Below are positions 1-6,967 of a stretch of 8,940 nucleotides of DNA, one piece after another (positions within the stretch are counted from its first letter, which is position 1; each line of letters starts with the position of its first letter). The position numbers and the translations under genes are program-made. The notes below the pieces were generated by a model. It did not search any database, was not told where the DNA came from, and saw only the letters and a list, made by a program, of their open reading frames with translations. Source of the stretch: Methylovirgula sp. (lineage in GTDB: Bacteria > Pseudomonadota > Alphaproteobacteria > Rhizobiales > Beijerinckiaceae); assembly GCA_030038595.1 (NCBI GenBank), contig JASHSW010000123.1, positions 1 to 8,940 of the forward strand, read 5' to 3'.

Positions 1-19
1 CCCATAAGCGTCAGCGAAT

Positions 20-119
20 GGGGAGAGGGTTGGGGTGAGGGGCGAGGGGATTAGCTGCGCTATTGCGGTCAATCGCCCGGCCCCTCACCCAGCCCTCTCC
101 CCGCTTGCAGGGAGAGGGA
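20..119. repeat. Palindromic extragenic repeat (GGGGAGAGGG/CCCTCTCCCC type)
   Basis: The left arm at 20-42 (G-rich, GGGGAGAGGG then TGAGGGG) is the imperfect reverse complement of 81-102. The two differ by one substitution and one indel, and the intervening segment is 43-80. A second, tighter hairpin lies inside it: 93-101 (CCCTCTCCC) pairs perfectly over 9 bp with 110-118 (GGGAGAGGG) around an 8-nt loop. The same 9-mer therefore occurs three times, twice direct and once inverted. I recognise the 'CCCCTCACCC...CCCTCTCCCCGC' motif from memory as a widespread intergenic repeat in Hyphomicrobiales and other Proteobacteria. It begins 1 nt past the rsmB stop codon, so it could also end that transcript, although no T-tract follows on the minus strand. 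It has no coding content. Confidence 0.75.
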
Positions 120-1412
120 TTATGTCCGCCTGAGCCCAGCAATAAAGAACCCGTCCGTGCCGCTCGCCAGAGGCGAGAACCGCACACCCGGGCCGAGCCG
201 CGAGGCAAAGCGCTCTAGCTCCGGCAGCCCCGCCGCGCGGGCAAGTTCGGCCGGCGGGATCGCGGCGAAAGCGCCGTTCTTTTCCAAGAAGGCCGCGATC
301 CGGTCTTCGTTCTCTTCGCGGAGCAGCGAGCAGGTAACGTACAGGGTCCGTCCGGTACGATTTACAAATCGCTGCGCGGTCTCGAGAATTTCGTCCTGTT
401 CCTTCATCCTTTGTTCAAGTGCGCCGGGGCGCACGCGCCATTTGGCGTCGGGGTTGCGCCGCCAGGTTCCCGTGCCTGTGCAAGGCGCATCGATGAGAAC
501 CAGATCGCAGCGGGCTTCGAGATCGGCGAGCACGTCGGCGCCGCGCCGCGGGGTGCGAACCTGGATGTTGCGCGTGGCGGCCTTCGCCAGCCGCGGATGG
601 ATGCCGGCAAGACGCCGCGCCTCGCGGTCGGTCGCATAAATCTGCCCGCGGTTGTCCAGCATCGCAGCGAGCGCCAATGTCTTGCCGCCGCCGCCGGCGC
701 AAAGGTCGAGCACCTGCTCGCCGGATTTCGCCCCGGAGAGAAGCGCGGCGAGTTGCGAGCCTTCGTCTTGGATGTCGACGAGGCCTTTGACATAGGCCGG
801 TTCGCCGGCCAGCGCGGGGCTGCGCCCATCCGCAAGCAGCGGCAGGCGCAGTCCAATGGGCGAGAGCGGGGTCGGCACGGCACCGAGATGCTGCAGCATG
901 GCGGCGGCTTTTTCGCGTGTGGCCTTCAGCGTATTGACCCGCAGATCGAGCGGCGATCGGGCGGCGAGCGCCCTGCCCTCGTCCGCCGCCCGATCGCCGA
1001 ACGCCGCGCCGAACGAGGCCGCTAGCCATTCCGGAAAATCGCCGGCCACCCAATCGGGCGCCCCGTCGAGAGAGCCGGCGGCAAGCCGCGCACGCTCGGT
1101 TTCGCCGAGCGGCGGCGGCGCAAATCCTTCGCCGGTAAACAATGCGGCGATCTCGGCGACGCCGAGCCCGCGCATTTCGCGCAAACTGCCAAGCACGATC
1201 GCGCGCGGGCTCTCGTCCCCCATGATCCACGCCGCGGAAGCGCGGCGACGCAACCCGTCATAGACGAGCGTGGCGAGCGCGGCGCGGTCCTTCGATCCGG
1301 CAAACCGATGCGCGAGCCCCCAATCCTTCAGCGCATCCGAGGCGGGGCGATGGCGCGTTTCGATGTCGGCAAGAATCTCGATCGCCGCGGCGACGCGGGC
1401 AGCGGGGGTCAT
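120..1412 (-). CDS. rsmB: RsmB-family 16S rRNA (cytosine-C5)-methyltransferase
   Basis: A 430-residue cytosolic enzyme that transfers a methyl group from S-adenosylmethionine to C5 of a cytosine in rRNA. E. coli RsmB modifies 16S C967; that exact target is inferred here. The N-terminal part (about 1-95) fits the NusB-like RNA-binding domain of the family. The catalytic domain shows motif I VLDLCAGGGGKT (234-245) for SAM binding, motif IV IDAPCTGTGTWRRNP (307-321) with C311, and motif VI YVTCSLLREENE (358-369) with the candidate nucleophile C361. Both expected cysteines are present. The ATG at 1412 is preceded by GAAGG (complement of 1422-1426) with a 9-nt spacer. It lies 37 nt downstream of guaB on the same strand, so cotranscription is likely. 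The length is normal for the family. A related RsmB/NOP paralogue with another rRNA target cannot be excluded. Confidence 0.93.
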   Translation of the reverse strand: MTPAARVAAAIEILADIETRHRPASDALKDWGLAHRFAGSKDRAALATLVYDGLRRRASAAWIMGDESPRAIVLGSLREMRGLGVAEIAALFTGEGFAPPPLGETERARLAAGSLDGAPDWVAGDFPEWLAASFGAAFGDRAADEGRALAARSPLDLRVNTLKATREKAAAMLQHLGAVPTPLSPIGLRLPLLADGRSPALAGEPAYVKGLVDIQDEGSQLAALLSGAKSGEQVLDLCAGGGGKTLALAAMLDNRGQIYATDREARRLAGIHPRLAKAATRNIQVRTPRRGADVLADLEARCDLVLIDAPCTGTGTWRRNPDAKWRVRPGALEQRMKEQDEILETAQRFVNRTGRTLYVTCSLLREENEDRIAAFLEKNGAFAAIPPAELARAAGLPELERFASRLGPGVRFSPLASGTDGFFIAGLRRT

Positions 1413-1449
1413 CGGAACGCGCCTTCATGATGTTGTTGCCGCGACGTGT

Positions 1450-3033
<1,584 letters not shown>

Positions 3034-3092
3034 TCATAGCACGGGTTCGCCGCAGCGCAAAGCGGCTCTGCGGTCGAGGCTCCGGCTGCGGC

Positions 3093-3130
3093 CTTGCAGG
3101 AGCGCGCCGCCACAGCGCGGCGCCAGCAAG
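3093..3130. repeat. Imperfect GC-rich hairpin in the guaB/MFS intergenic region
   Basis: GCGCCGC (3104-3110) and GCGGCGC (3117-3123) form a perfect 7-bp stem with a 6-nt loop. Outside it, CTTGC (3093-3097) pairs with GCAAG (3126-3130), giving a 38-nt hairpin interrupted by an asymmetric internal loop. CTGCGG-type motifs recur just upstream (3049-3091), so this may be a degraded extragenic palindrome rather than a regulator site. It could lie in the guaB leader or between the two promoters. No known motif is recognised. Confidence 0.4.
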
Positions 3131-3139
3131 CATCTATCC

Positions 3140-3168
3140 CTAGGGGCCACCAGGCCCTAGAATATTCT
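3140..3168 (+). promoter_or_regulatory. Candidate MFS promoter: hairpin plus palindromic -10-like box
   Basis: CTAGGGGCC (3140-3148) pairs with GGCCCTAG (3153-3160) around an ACCA loop, with one bulged G. This overlaps TAGAAT (3158-3163), a 5-of-6 match to TATAAT, and the perfect 10-bp palindrome AGAATATTCT (3159-3168). The palindrome is an AT-rich island in otherwise GC-rich DNA, and a start of transcription near 3170 would leave a leader of about 28 nt before the GTG at 3198. No good -35 is present at the right distance, so activator dependence or repressor binding at the palindrome is possible. The assignment is by inspection only. Confidence 0.4.
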
Positions 3169-3197
3169 CCGCCTCCCTGTGAACCTCAGGATCCCGC

Positions 3198-4610
3198 GTG
3201 CCGCGCTATGTCGTTACGGCGCTGATCGTTGCTTGCGCCATCTTCATGGAAACCCTCGACGGGACAGTGATCGCGACCTCGTTGCCGGCCATCGCCGCGG
3301 ATCTGCACGAGGACCCGATCACGCTGAAACTGGCGCTCACCTCGTATCTTCTGTCGCTCGCCATCTTTATCCCGGCGAGCGGCTGGGCGGCGGATAAGTT
3401 CGGAGCGCGCACGATCTTCCGTGGCGCCATCCTGGTCTTTACGTTCGGCTCGATCCTCTGCGGATTTTCAAGCACGTTATGGGAGTTCGTCGCGGCGCGC
3501 ATGATCCAGGGGTTCGGCGGCGCGATGATGGTGCCGGTCGGTCGGCTGGTTCTGTTGCGTTCGGTCGCCCGCTCCGAGGTGGTCGGCGCACTTTCCTACA
3601 TCATGATTCCGGCGCTCCTTGGGCCGCTGTTCGGCCCACTGATCGGCGGCTTCATCACAACCTATTTCCATTGGCGCTGGATCTTCTTCGTGAACGTGCC
3701 GATCGGCATCCTCGGCATCGGGCTGGTCAGTCTGTTCATCAAGAACGTACATGGCGAAGCGCCTTGGCCGCTCGACGTCAAAGGATTTGCGCTTTCGGGC
3801 GTCGGGCTCGCCTCGCTGCTCTTCGGCCTCACGGTGGCCGGCAACGGCGTCATGGGCAAAGGACTTGTCGCCGCACTGCTTTTCTGCGGCGCGGTATTGC
3901 TCACCGCCTATTGGTTTCACGCCCGCAGAACCAAGTTTCCGATCCTCGATCTGCGCCTTCTCGCCCTTCCGACGTTTCGCTCCAGTATCGTCGGTGGCTC
4001 GCTGTTCCGGATCGGGATCGGCGCTTTGCCTTTCCTGCTTCCGCTGATGCTGCAGGTCGGTTTCGGGATGAGCCCGTTCCAATCCGGATCGGTGACGTTC
4101 GTCGCCGCGGCCGGCGCGATGCTGATGAAGGTAACCGCCGTTCCGATCCTGCGCTGGTTCGGTTTCCGCACGGTGCTCGTCTTCGATGCACTGATAAGCT
4201 GCGTGTTTCTGGCGAGCTACGGCCTGTTTACGCGCGCAACTCCGATTTTTCTGATGATGGGATTGCTTCTCTTCGGCGGATTCTTCCGCTCGCTGGAATT
4301 CACTGCGATCAATGCCATCACCTACGCCGAGGTCGACTCCGCGGCGATGAGCCGGGCGACGAGCTTTGCGGCGGTTGCCCAGCAATTATCCCTGAGTCTC
4401 GGCATCGCCGTCGGCGCCTTTGGGATCGAAGCCTCGCACGCGCTGCGCGGCGGCCCGCATCTCGCGGTCGTCGACTTTCACTGGGCGTTCGTCCTTGTCG
4501 CGGTTGCCTCGGCGACGTCGATCCTTTGGTTCCTGCACCTGCCGAAGGACGCCGGCACCGATCTCGCCGGGCCACCGAGGCATAAGGCGGCGCGGCAAGC
4601 AAGCGGCTAG
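3198..4610 (+). CDS. DHA2-family (EmrB/QacA-like) MFS exporter
   Basis: A 470-residue inner-membrane proton-coupled antiporter of the 14-segment DHA2 class; the substrate is unknown. TM1 carries the DHA2 motif METLDGTVIATSLPAI (17-32). Motif A GWAADKFGARTIF (62-74) lies in the loop after TM2, RMIQGFGGAMMVPVGR (101-116) spans TM4, and the antiporter motif C, ALLGPLFGPLIGG (139-151), is in TM5. It is followed by HWRWIFFVNVPIG (158-170), a hallmark of this class. Further hydrophobic segments fall near 196-214, 222-240, 262-285, 297-317, 323-343, 349-370, 388-410 and 428-447. The start is GTG at 3198: an in-frame TGA at 3180-3182 excludes extension, AGGA (3188-3191) lies 6 nt upstream, and starting at the next ATG (3246) would cut TM1. 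It is divergent from guaB, and no regulator or membrane-fusion partner gene is adjacent. Confidence 0.92.
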   Translation: MPRYVVTALIVACAIFMETLDGTVIATSLPAIAADLHEDPITLKLALTSYLLSLAIFIPASGWAADKFGARTIFRGAILVFTFGSILCGFSSTLWEFVAARMIQGFGGAMMVPVGRLVLLRSVARSEVVGALSYIMIPALLGPLFGPLIGGFITTYFHWRWIFFVNVPIGILGIGLVSLFIKNVHGEAPWPLDVKGFALSGVGLASLLFGLTVAGNGVMGKGLVAALLFCGAVLLTAYWFHARRTKFPILDLRLLALPTFRSSIVGGSLFRIGIGALPFLLPLMLQVGFGMSPFQSGSVTFVAAAGAMLMKVTAVPILRWFGFRTVLVFDALISCVFLASYGLFTRATPIFLMMGLLLFGGFFRSLEFTAINAITYAEVDSAAMSRATSFAAVAQQLSLSLGIAVGAFGIEASHALRGGPHLAVVDFHWAFVLVAVASATSILWFLHLPKDAGTDLAGPPRHKAARQASG

Positions 4611-4612
4611 CT

Positions 4613-4662
4613 GTCGGGGTAGCGAGACGGGAATTCGATCCGTCCCGTCTTGCAGCCCCGAT
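4613..4662 (+). terminator. Long near-perfect hairpin, candidate terminator or leader structure
   Basis: Positions 4613-4632 pair with 4643-4662 over 20 positions with a single A/A mismatch (4621/4654) and three G-T wobbles, around a 10-nt loop. The inner AGACGGGA/TCCCGTCT (4625-4632/4643-4650) and outer TCGGGG/CCCCGA (4614-4619/4656-4661) blocks are perfect. It starts 3 nt past the MFS stop codon and ends 41 nt before the small secreted-protein gene. No T-tract follows, so it is not a canonical intrinsic terminator. It may stabilise the MFS mRNA 3' end or act in the leader of the next gene. The loop ATTCGATC (4633-4640) is also complementary to GATCGAAT (4660-4667), giving a competing pairing. 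Confidence 0.6.
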
Positions 4663-4703
4663 CGAATGGCCTAAGGTGTAAATGACCTCCGAGCGAGGGT
4701 TTC

Positions 4704-4952
4704 ATGCGCCGTTTTTTAACAATAAGTTTGCTGGTCGGAGCGTTCGGCGTCCACATCGACGCAATCTCGACATCCGCTTTCGCCATGACGTGTTCAGATC
4801 GGCAACAGGTCTGCTTCGCCTATTGCGAAAAGAACTATGGCGGCTCACCAAGATGCCGCGGCGTTTGCGGAGAATTGCTTGGCGAATGTATGGCGACCGG
4901 TTGCTGGGAAAGCCGAGTCACCGCGAAACGCTGCGGAATCACCAGGCAATAA
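4704..4952 (+). CDS. Small secreted cysteine-rich protein, function unknown
   Basis: An 82-residue protein with an Sec-type signal peptide: basic MRR, a hydrophobic core (about 4-21) and a likely cleavage after A25-F26-A27. The mature part of about 55 residues has eight cysteines at 30, 37, 41, 51, 55, 62, 67 and 77. The gaps are 6, 3, 9, 3, 6, 4 and 9 residues, so the first six are mirror-symmetric. Four disulfides in the periplasm, or metal binding, are plausible. The ending TGCWESRVTAKRCG resembles, from memory, short uncharacterised proteins of Hyphomicrobiales; no function is known to me. An in-frame TGA at 4683-4685 makes the ATG at 4704 the first ATG, and GAGGG (4695-4699) lies 4 nt upstream. 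It is preceded by the long hairpin and converges on rlmE with 16 nt between the stop codons. The signal peptide plus patterned cysteines argue strongly against a chance frame. Confidence 0.8.
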   Translation: MRRFLTISLLVGAFGVHIDAISTSAFAMTCSDRQQVCFAYCEKNYGGSPRCRGVCGELLGECMATGCWESRVTAKRCGITRQ

Positions 4953-4984
4953 TTTGGTATTCTCCACACTATGAGGTTGCCTGG
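4942..4984. repeat. Inverted repeat across convergent stop codons (possible bidirectional terminator)
   Basis: CCAGGCAA (4942-4949) and TTGCCTGG (4977-4984) are perfect 8-bp reverse complements. They enclose the stop codons of the small secreted-protein gene (TAA, 4950-4952) and rlmE (TAG, complement of 4969-4971) and a comparatively AT-rich 27-nt loop. The arms lie in the last codons of both genes. The symmetric placement suggests a shared 3'-end structure for both transcripts, but neither strand has a U-tract after the stem, so classical intrinsic termination is not shown. Confidence 0.35.
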
Positions 4985-5646
4985 CGACTGCCGCGAAATC
5001 CCTTCGCCAGCACATAGAGTTCGGAGGACTCCGCGCGGCTCGCCTTCGGCTTCACATGCCGCACTTCCGCGAACTGGCGTTTGAGCTCGGCGAGCAGCGC
5101 CGTCTCCGTGCCGCCCTGCAACACTTTGGCAAGAAACGTTCCGCCTTCGGCCAATACCTCCGTAGCAAATTCCGCAGCGCGTTCGACAAGCCCAACAATG
5201 CGCAAATGGTCGGTCTTGCGGTGCCCGGTCGCGTTCGCCGCCATGTCGGAAAGGACCACATCGGCTGGGCTGCCGAGCCATTCCTTCAGAATTTGCGGCG
5301 CCTGTGGATCGAGAAAATCCTGAACGCGAAATTCGACACCCGCCAGCGCCTCGACCGGCAGAAGATCGATGGCGAAAACCTTGCCCTCCCCGACCTTCGC
5401 GGCGGCAACCTGCGACCAGCCGCCCGGCGCCGCGCCAAGATCGACGACCCTTTGCCCGCGCCCCAGGATATGATAGCGCGCGTCGATCTCCAGAAGTTTG
5501 TAGGCAGCGCGCGAGCGATAGCCCTCGCGCTGGGCGCGCGCCACGTAGGGATCGTTGAGCTGGCGTTCGAGCCAGGCAGTCGAGGCAGCCGAGCGCTTGC
5601 GCGCCGTCTTGACGCGCGTCTTCAACGAACCGCTGCGTTCGGTCAT
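4969..5646 (-). CDS. rlmE: 23S rRNA (uridine-2'-O)-methyltransferase RlmE (RrmJ/FtsJ)
   Basis: A 225-residue cytosolic SAM-dependent enzyme that methylates the 2'-OH of U2552 in the A-loop of 23S rRNA on the 50S particle (E. coli role). The SAM motif [15 protein letters not shown] (67-81) is intact, followed by the acidic FAIDLLP (91-97). The K-D-K-E catalytic tetrad is complete: K50 (RAAYKLLEI), D134 ([12 protein letters not shown]), K174 (FLAKVLQGG) and E209 (SSELYV). The spacings of 84, 40 and 35 residues are nearly those of E. coli (86, 40, 35). A basic N-terminal tail (1-20, rich in K/R) is longer than in E. coli, as is usual in alphaproteobacteria. The ATG at 5646 overlaps the TGA of ppx/gppA (ATGA, 5643-5646), which implies translational coupling. 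No strong Shine-Dalgarno sequence is visible in front of it. Confidence 0.96.
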   Translation of the reverse strand: MTERSGSLKTRVKTARKRSAASTAWLERQLNDPYVARAQREGYRSRAAYKLLEIDARYHILGRGQRVVDLGAAPGGWSQVAAAKVGEGKVFAIDLLPVEALAGVEFRVQDFLDPQAPQILKEWLGSPADVVLSDMAANATGHRKTDHLRIVGLVERAAEFATEVLAEGGTFLAKVLQGGTETALLAELKRQFAEVRHVKPKASRAESSELYVLAKGFRGSRQATS

Positions 5647-6707
5647 CGCGGGCCGATCCGGTCGGCGGCGATCAATTGCATCAAAATTCCTTCGCGCAGA
5701 CCGCGATCGGCGATGCGCACGCGTTCGGCCGGAAAGGCGCGCCGGATCGCTTCAAGAATCGCGCAACCGGCGAGCACGAGATCGGCGCGCTCGGGACCGA
5801 TGCAGCCGTTCGCGGCGCGCTCGCGATATGGCATGCCGCGCAACTTGCGGACCGTAGCATCGATCTCGTAATCGCGCATCCAGAGTCCGTCCACCTGGCG
5901 CCGGTCGTAGCGCGGCAGATCGAGGAAAACGCCGCCGATTGTCGTCACTGTTCCTGACGTGCCGAGCAAATGAAAATTCGGGCAGCGGCCGAAACCGGCC
6001 ACGCCGCGGATGAAATCGCCAAGCGCCAAGGCGACGCAATCGACCATCTTCTCGAAGAGCGCATCATCGACTTCGACGCCGCCGAATCTCTCGGCCAGCG
6101 TGACGACGCCGAGCGGCAGCGAGACCCAAAAGCGAATTTTCTTGCCGGCGCCGGGCGCGGCGCGATCGAGCCAGATCACTTCGGAGGAGCCGCCGCCGAT
6201 GTCGAAGAGTAACACCGCTTTTGCGGCCGGATCGGCGAGCGAGGCGCAACCCGCGGCGGCAAGCCGCGCCTCGGTTTCGCGATCCACGATTTCGAGGTCG
6301 AGCCCGGTTTTTTCCTTCACGCTGGCGACGAATTCGGTGCCGTTCGCGGCCATCCGGCAAGCCTCGGTCGCAATCGACCGTGCCCGCGTTACGCCGCGCG
6401 CCCTCATCTTGGCGCAGCAGATCTCCAGCGCCTCGAGGGTGCGCGCCACGGCCGCCTCGCCGAGCCGGCCGGATTGCGAGACGCCTTCGCCGAGCCGGAC
6501 GATCCGCGAAAACGAGTCGATGATCCGAAAGCCGGATCCGTCGGCGTTGTGATGCGCCTGGCGGGCGATCAAAAGCCGGCAGTTGTTGGTGCCGAGATCG
6601 AGCGCCGCGTAGGTCGGCGTTTGCTCGGGCCGATACGCCGAGTCTCCAGGTACGGGCGAAACGAGGGCTCCTGCCGGCCCCGCGTGCAAATCATCCGGGC
6701 TCGACAT
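5643..6707 (-). CDS. ppx: Ppx/GppA family phosphatase (exopolyphosphatase / pppGpp phosphohydrolase)
   Basis: A 354-residue (from the chosen start) member of the ASKHA-fold Ppx/GppA family, which removes terminal phosphate from polyphosphate and/or converts pppGpp to ppGpp in the cytosol. Phosphate-1 motif [15 protein letters not shown] (34-48), the acidic segment RETEARLA (143-150), phosphate-2 motif [10 protein letters not shown] (168-177), and [13 protein letters not shown] (247-259) are all present. It has only the N-terminal catalytic two-domain part, without the C-terminal HD-like domain of E. coli Ppx/GppA, as in short alphaproteobacterial forms. Polyphosphate and pppGpp activity cannot be told apart from sequence, so the symbol is tentative. 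The ATG at 6707 leaves 33 residues before the motif, a usual length; AGG lies 7 nt upstream. An in-frame ATG at 6839 (44 more residues, strong Shine-Dalgarno) is a real alternative. It is coupled to rlmE by a 4-nt overlap. Confidence 0.92.
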   Translation of the reverse strand: MSSPDDLHAGPAGALVSPVPGDSAYRPEQTPTYAALDLGTNNCRLLIARQAHHNADGSGFRIIDSFSRIVRLGEGVSQSGRLGEAAVARTLEALEICCAKMRARGVTRARSIATEACRMAANGTEFVASVKEKTGLDLEIVDRETEARLAAAGCASLADPAAKAVLLFDIGGGSSEVIWLDRAAPGAGKKIRFWVSLPLGVVTLAERFGGVEVDDALFEKMVDCVALALGDFIRGVAGFGRCPNFHLLGTSGTVTTIGGVFLDLPRYDRRQVDGLWMRDYEIDATVRKLRGMPYRERAANGCIGPERADLVLAGCAILEAIRRAFPAERVRIADRGLREGILMQLIAADRIGPR

Positions 6708-6840
6708 TTCGCTACCTGTGTCGGCGCGCTGCACGTTCGCCTCTTTGCACCCGCGCTCCACGGCAGAGCGGGGCAAGCGGGCACCATAAGGATATCGCCA
6801 TCCGCGGTCCACCCCCCGCACGGGCGCGCCGGCAAGCATT

Positions 6841-6850
6841 CACCTTCCTT
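6841..6850 (-). promoter_or_regulatory. Strong Shine-Dalgarno before the alternative ppx/gppA start at 6839
   Basis: On the minus strand this reads AAGGAAGGTG, placing AAGGA about 7 nt ahead of an ATG (6839-6837). That ATG is in frame with the phosphatase and the frame stays open to 6707. It is a better ribosome binding site than the one at the chosen start. The added 44 residues are arginine- and glycine-rich and match nothing I know, so either the protein is longer than assumed or this is a leader with a fortuitous site. Confidence 0.45.
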
Positions 6851-6862
6851 TGCGCTGTTGCG

Positions 6863-6892
6863 CCGGATCTTCGAACGAGGCGTCGAGATCGG
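6863..6892. repeat. Imperfect inverted repeat in the ppx / permease intergenic region
   Basis: CCGGATCTTCGA (6863-6874) pairs with TCGAGATCGG (6883-6892): 10 bp with two single-base bulges and an 8-nt loop. It lies between the divergent ppx/gppA and ABC permease genes. A role as an operator or as a leader hairpin is possible, but no known site is recognised. Confidence 0.3.
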
Positions 6893-6905
6893 TCCGCAGA
6901 TTGGC

Positions 6906-6960
6906 GTCACTTGAATGTCACGCCACTTAATGACAAGAGGAACGCCAGACTTCCGATAAA
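6906..6960 (+). promoter_or_regulatory. Candidate promoter/operator of the ABC permease operon
   Basis: GTCAC occurs at 6906-6910 and 6917-6921, 11 bp (one helical turn) apart. CACTTGAATGTCA (6908-6920) is also repeated imperfectly as CACTTAATGACA (6924-6935), and TGTCA (6916-6920) and TGACA (6931-6935) are inverted copies 10 bp apart. Together they look like a regulator-binding cluster. ATGACA (6930-6935) could be a -35 and GATAAA (6955-6960) a -10, but the 19-bp gap is long and neither match is strong. If that -10 is used, transcription would start almost at the ATG (6968), giving a near-leaderless mRNA. The cluster is distinctive, but its function is inferred. Confidence 0.4.
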
Positions 6961-6967
6961 GTGCCGC

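Noticed and set aside
11..208. A 65-codon minus-strand frame over the repeat
   Set aside because: It is formed by the extragenic repeat and the end of rsmB in another frame. There is no protein-like character.
3477..4385. A 302-codon minus-strand frame inside the MFS gene
   Set aside because: The product is hydrophilic and rich in H, R, E and Q, as expected from the complement of membrane-segment codons. There is no domain and no start context.
4622..4653. T-arm-like sequence (stem around TTCGATC), possible tRNA
   Set aside because: There is no acceptor, D or anticodon arm at proper distances, and no CCA-compatible 3' end. The stem belongs to a longer hairpin.
4682..5017. A 111-codon plus-strand frame overlapping the small secreted-protein gene
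   Set aside because: It runs into rlmE antisense and has an Arg-rich random composition. The 82-residue frame has a signal peptide and patterned cysteines.
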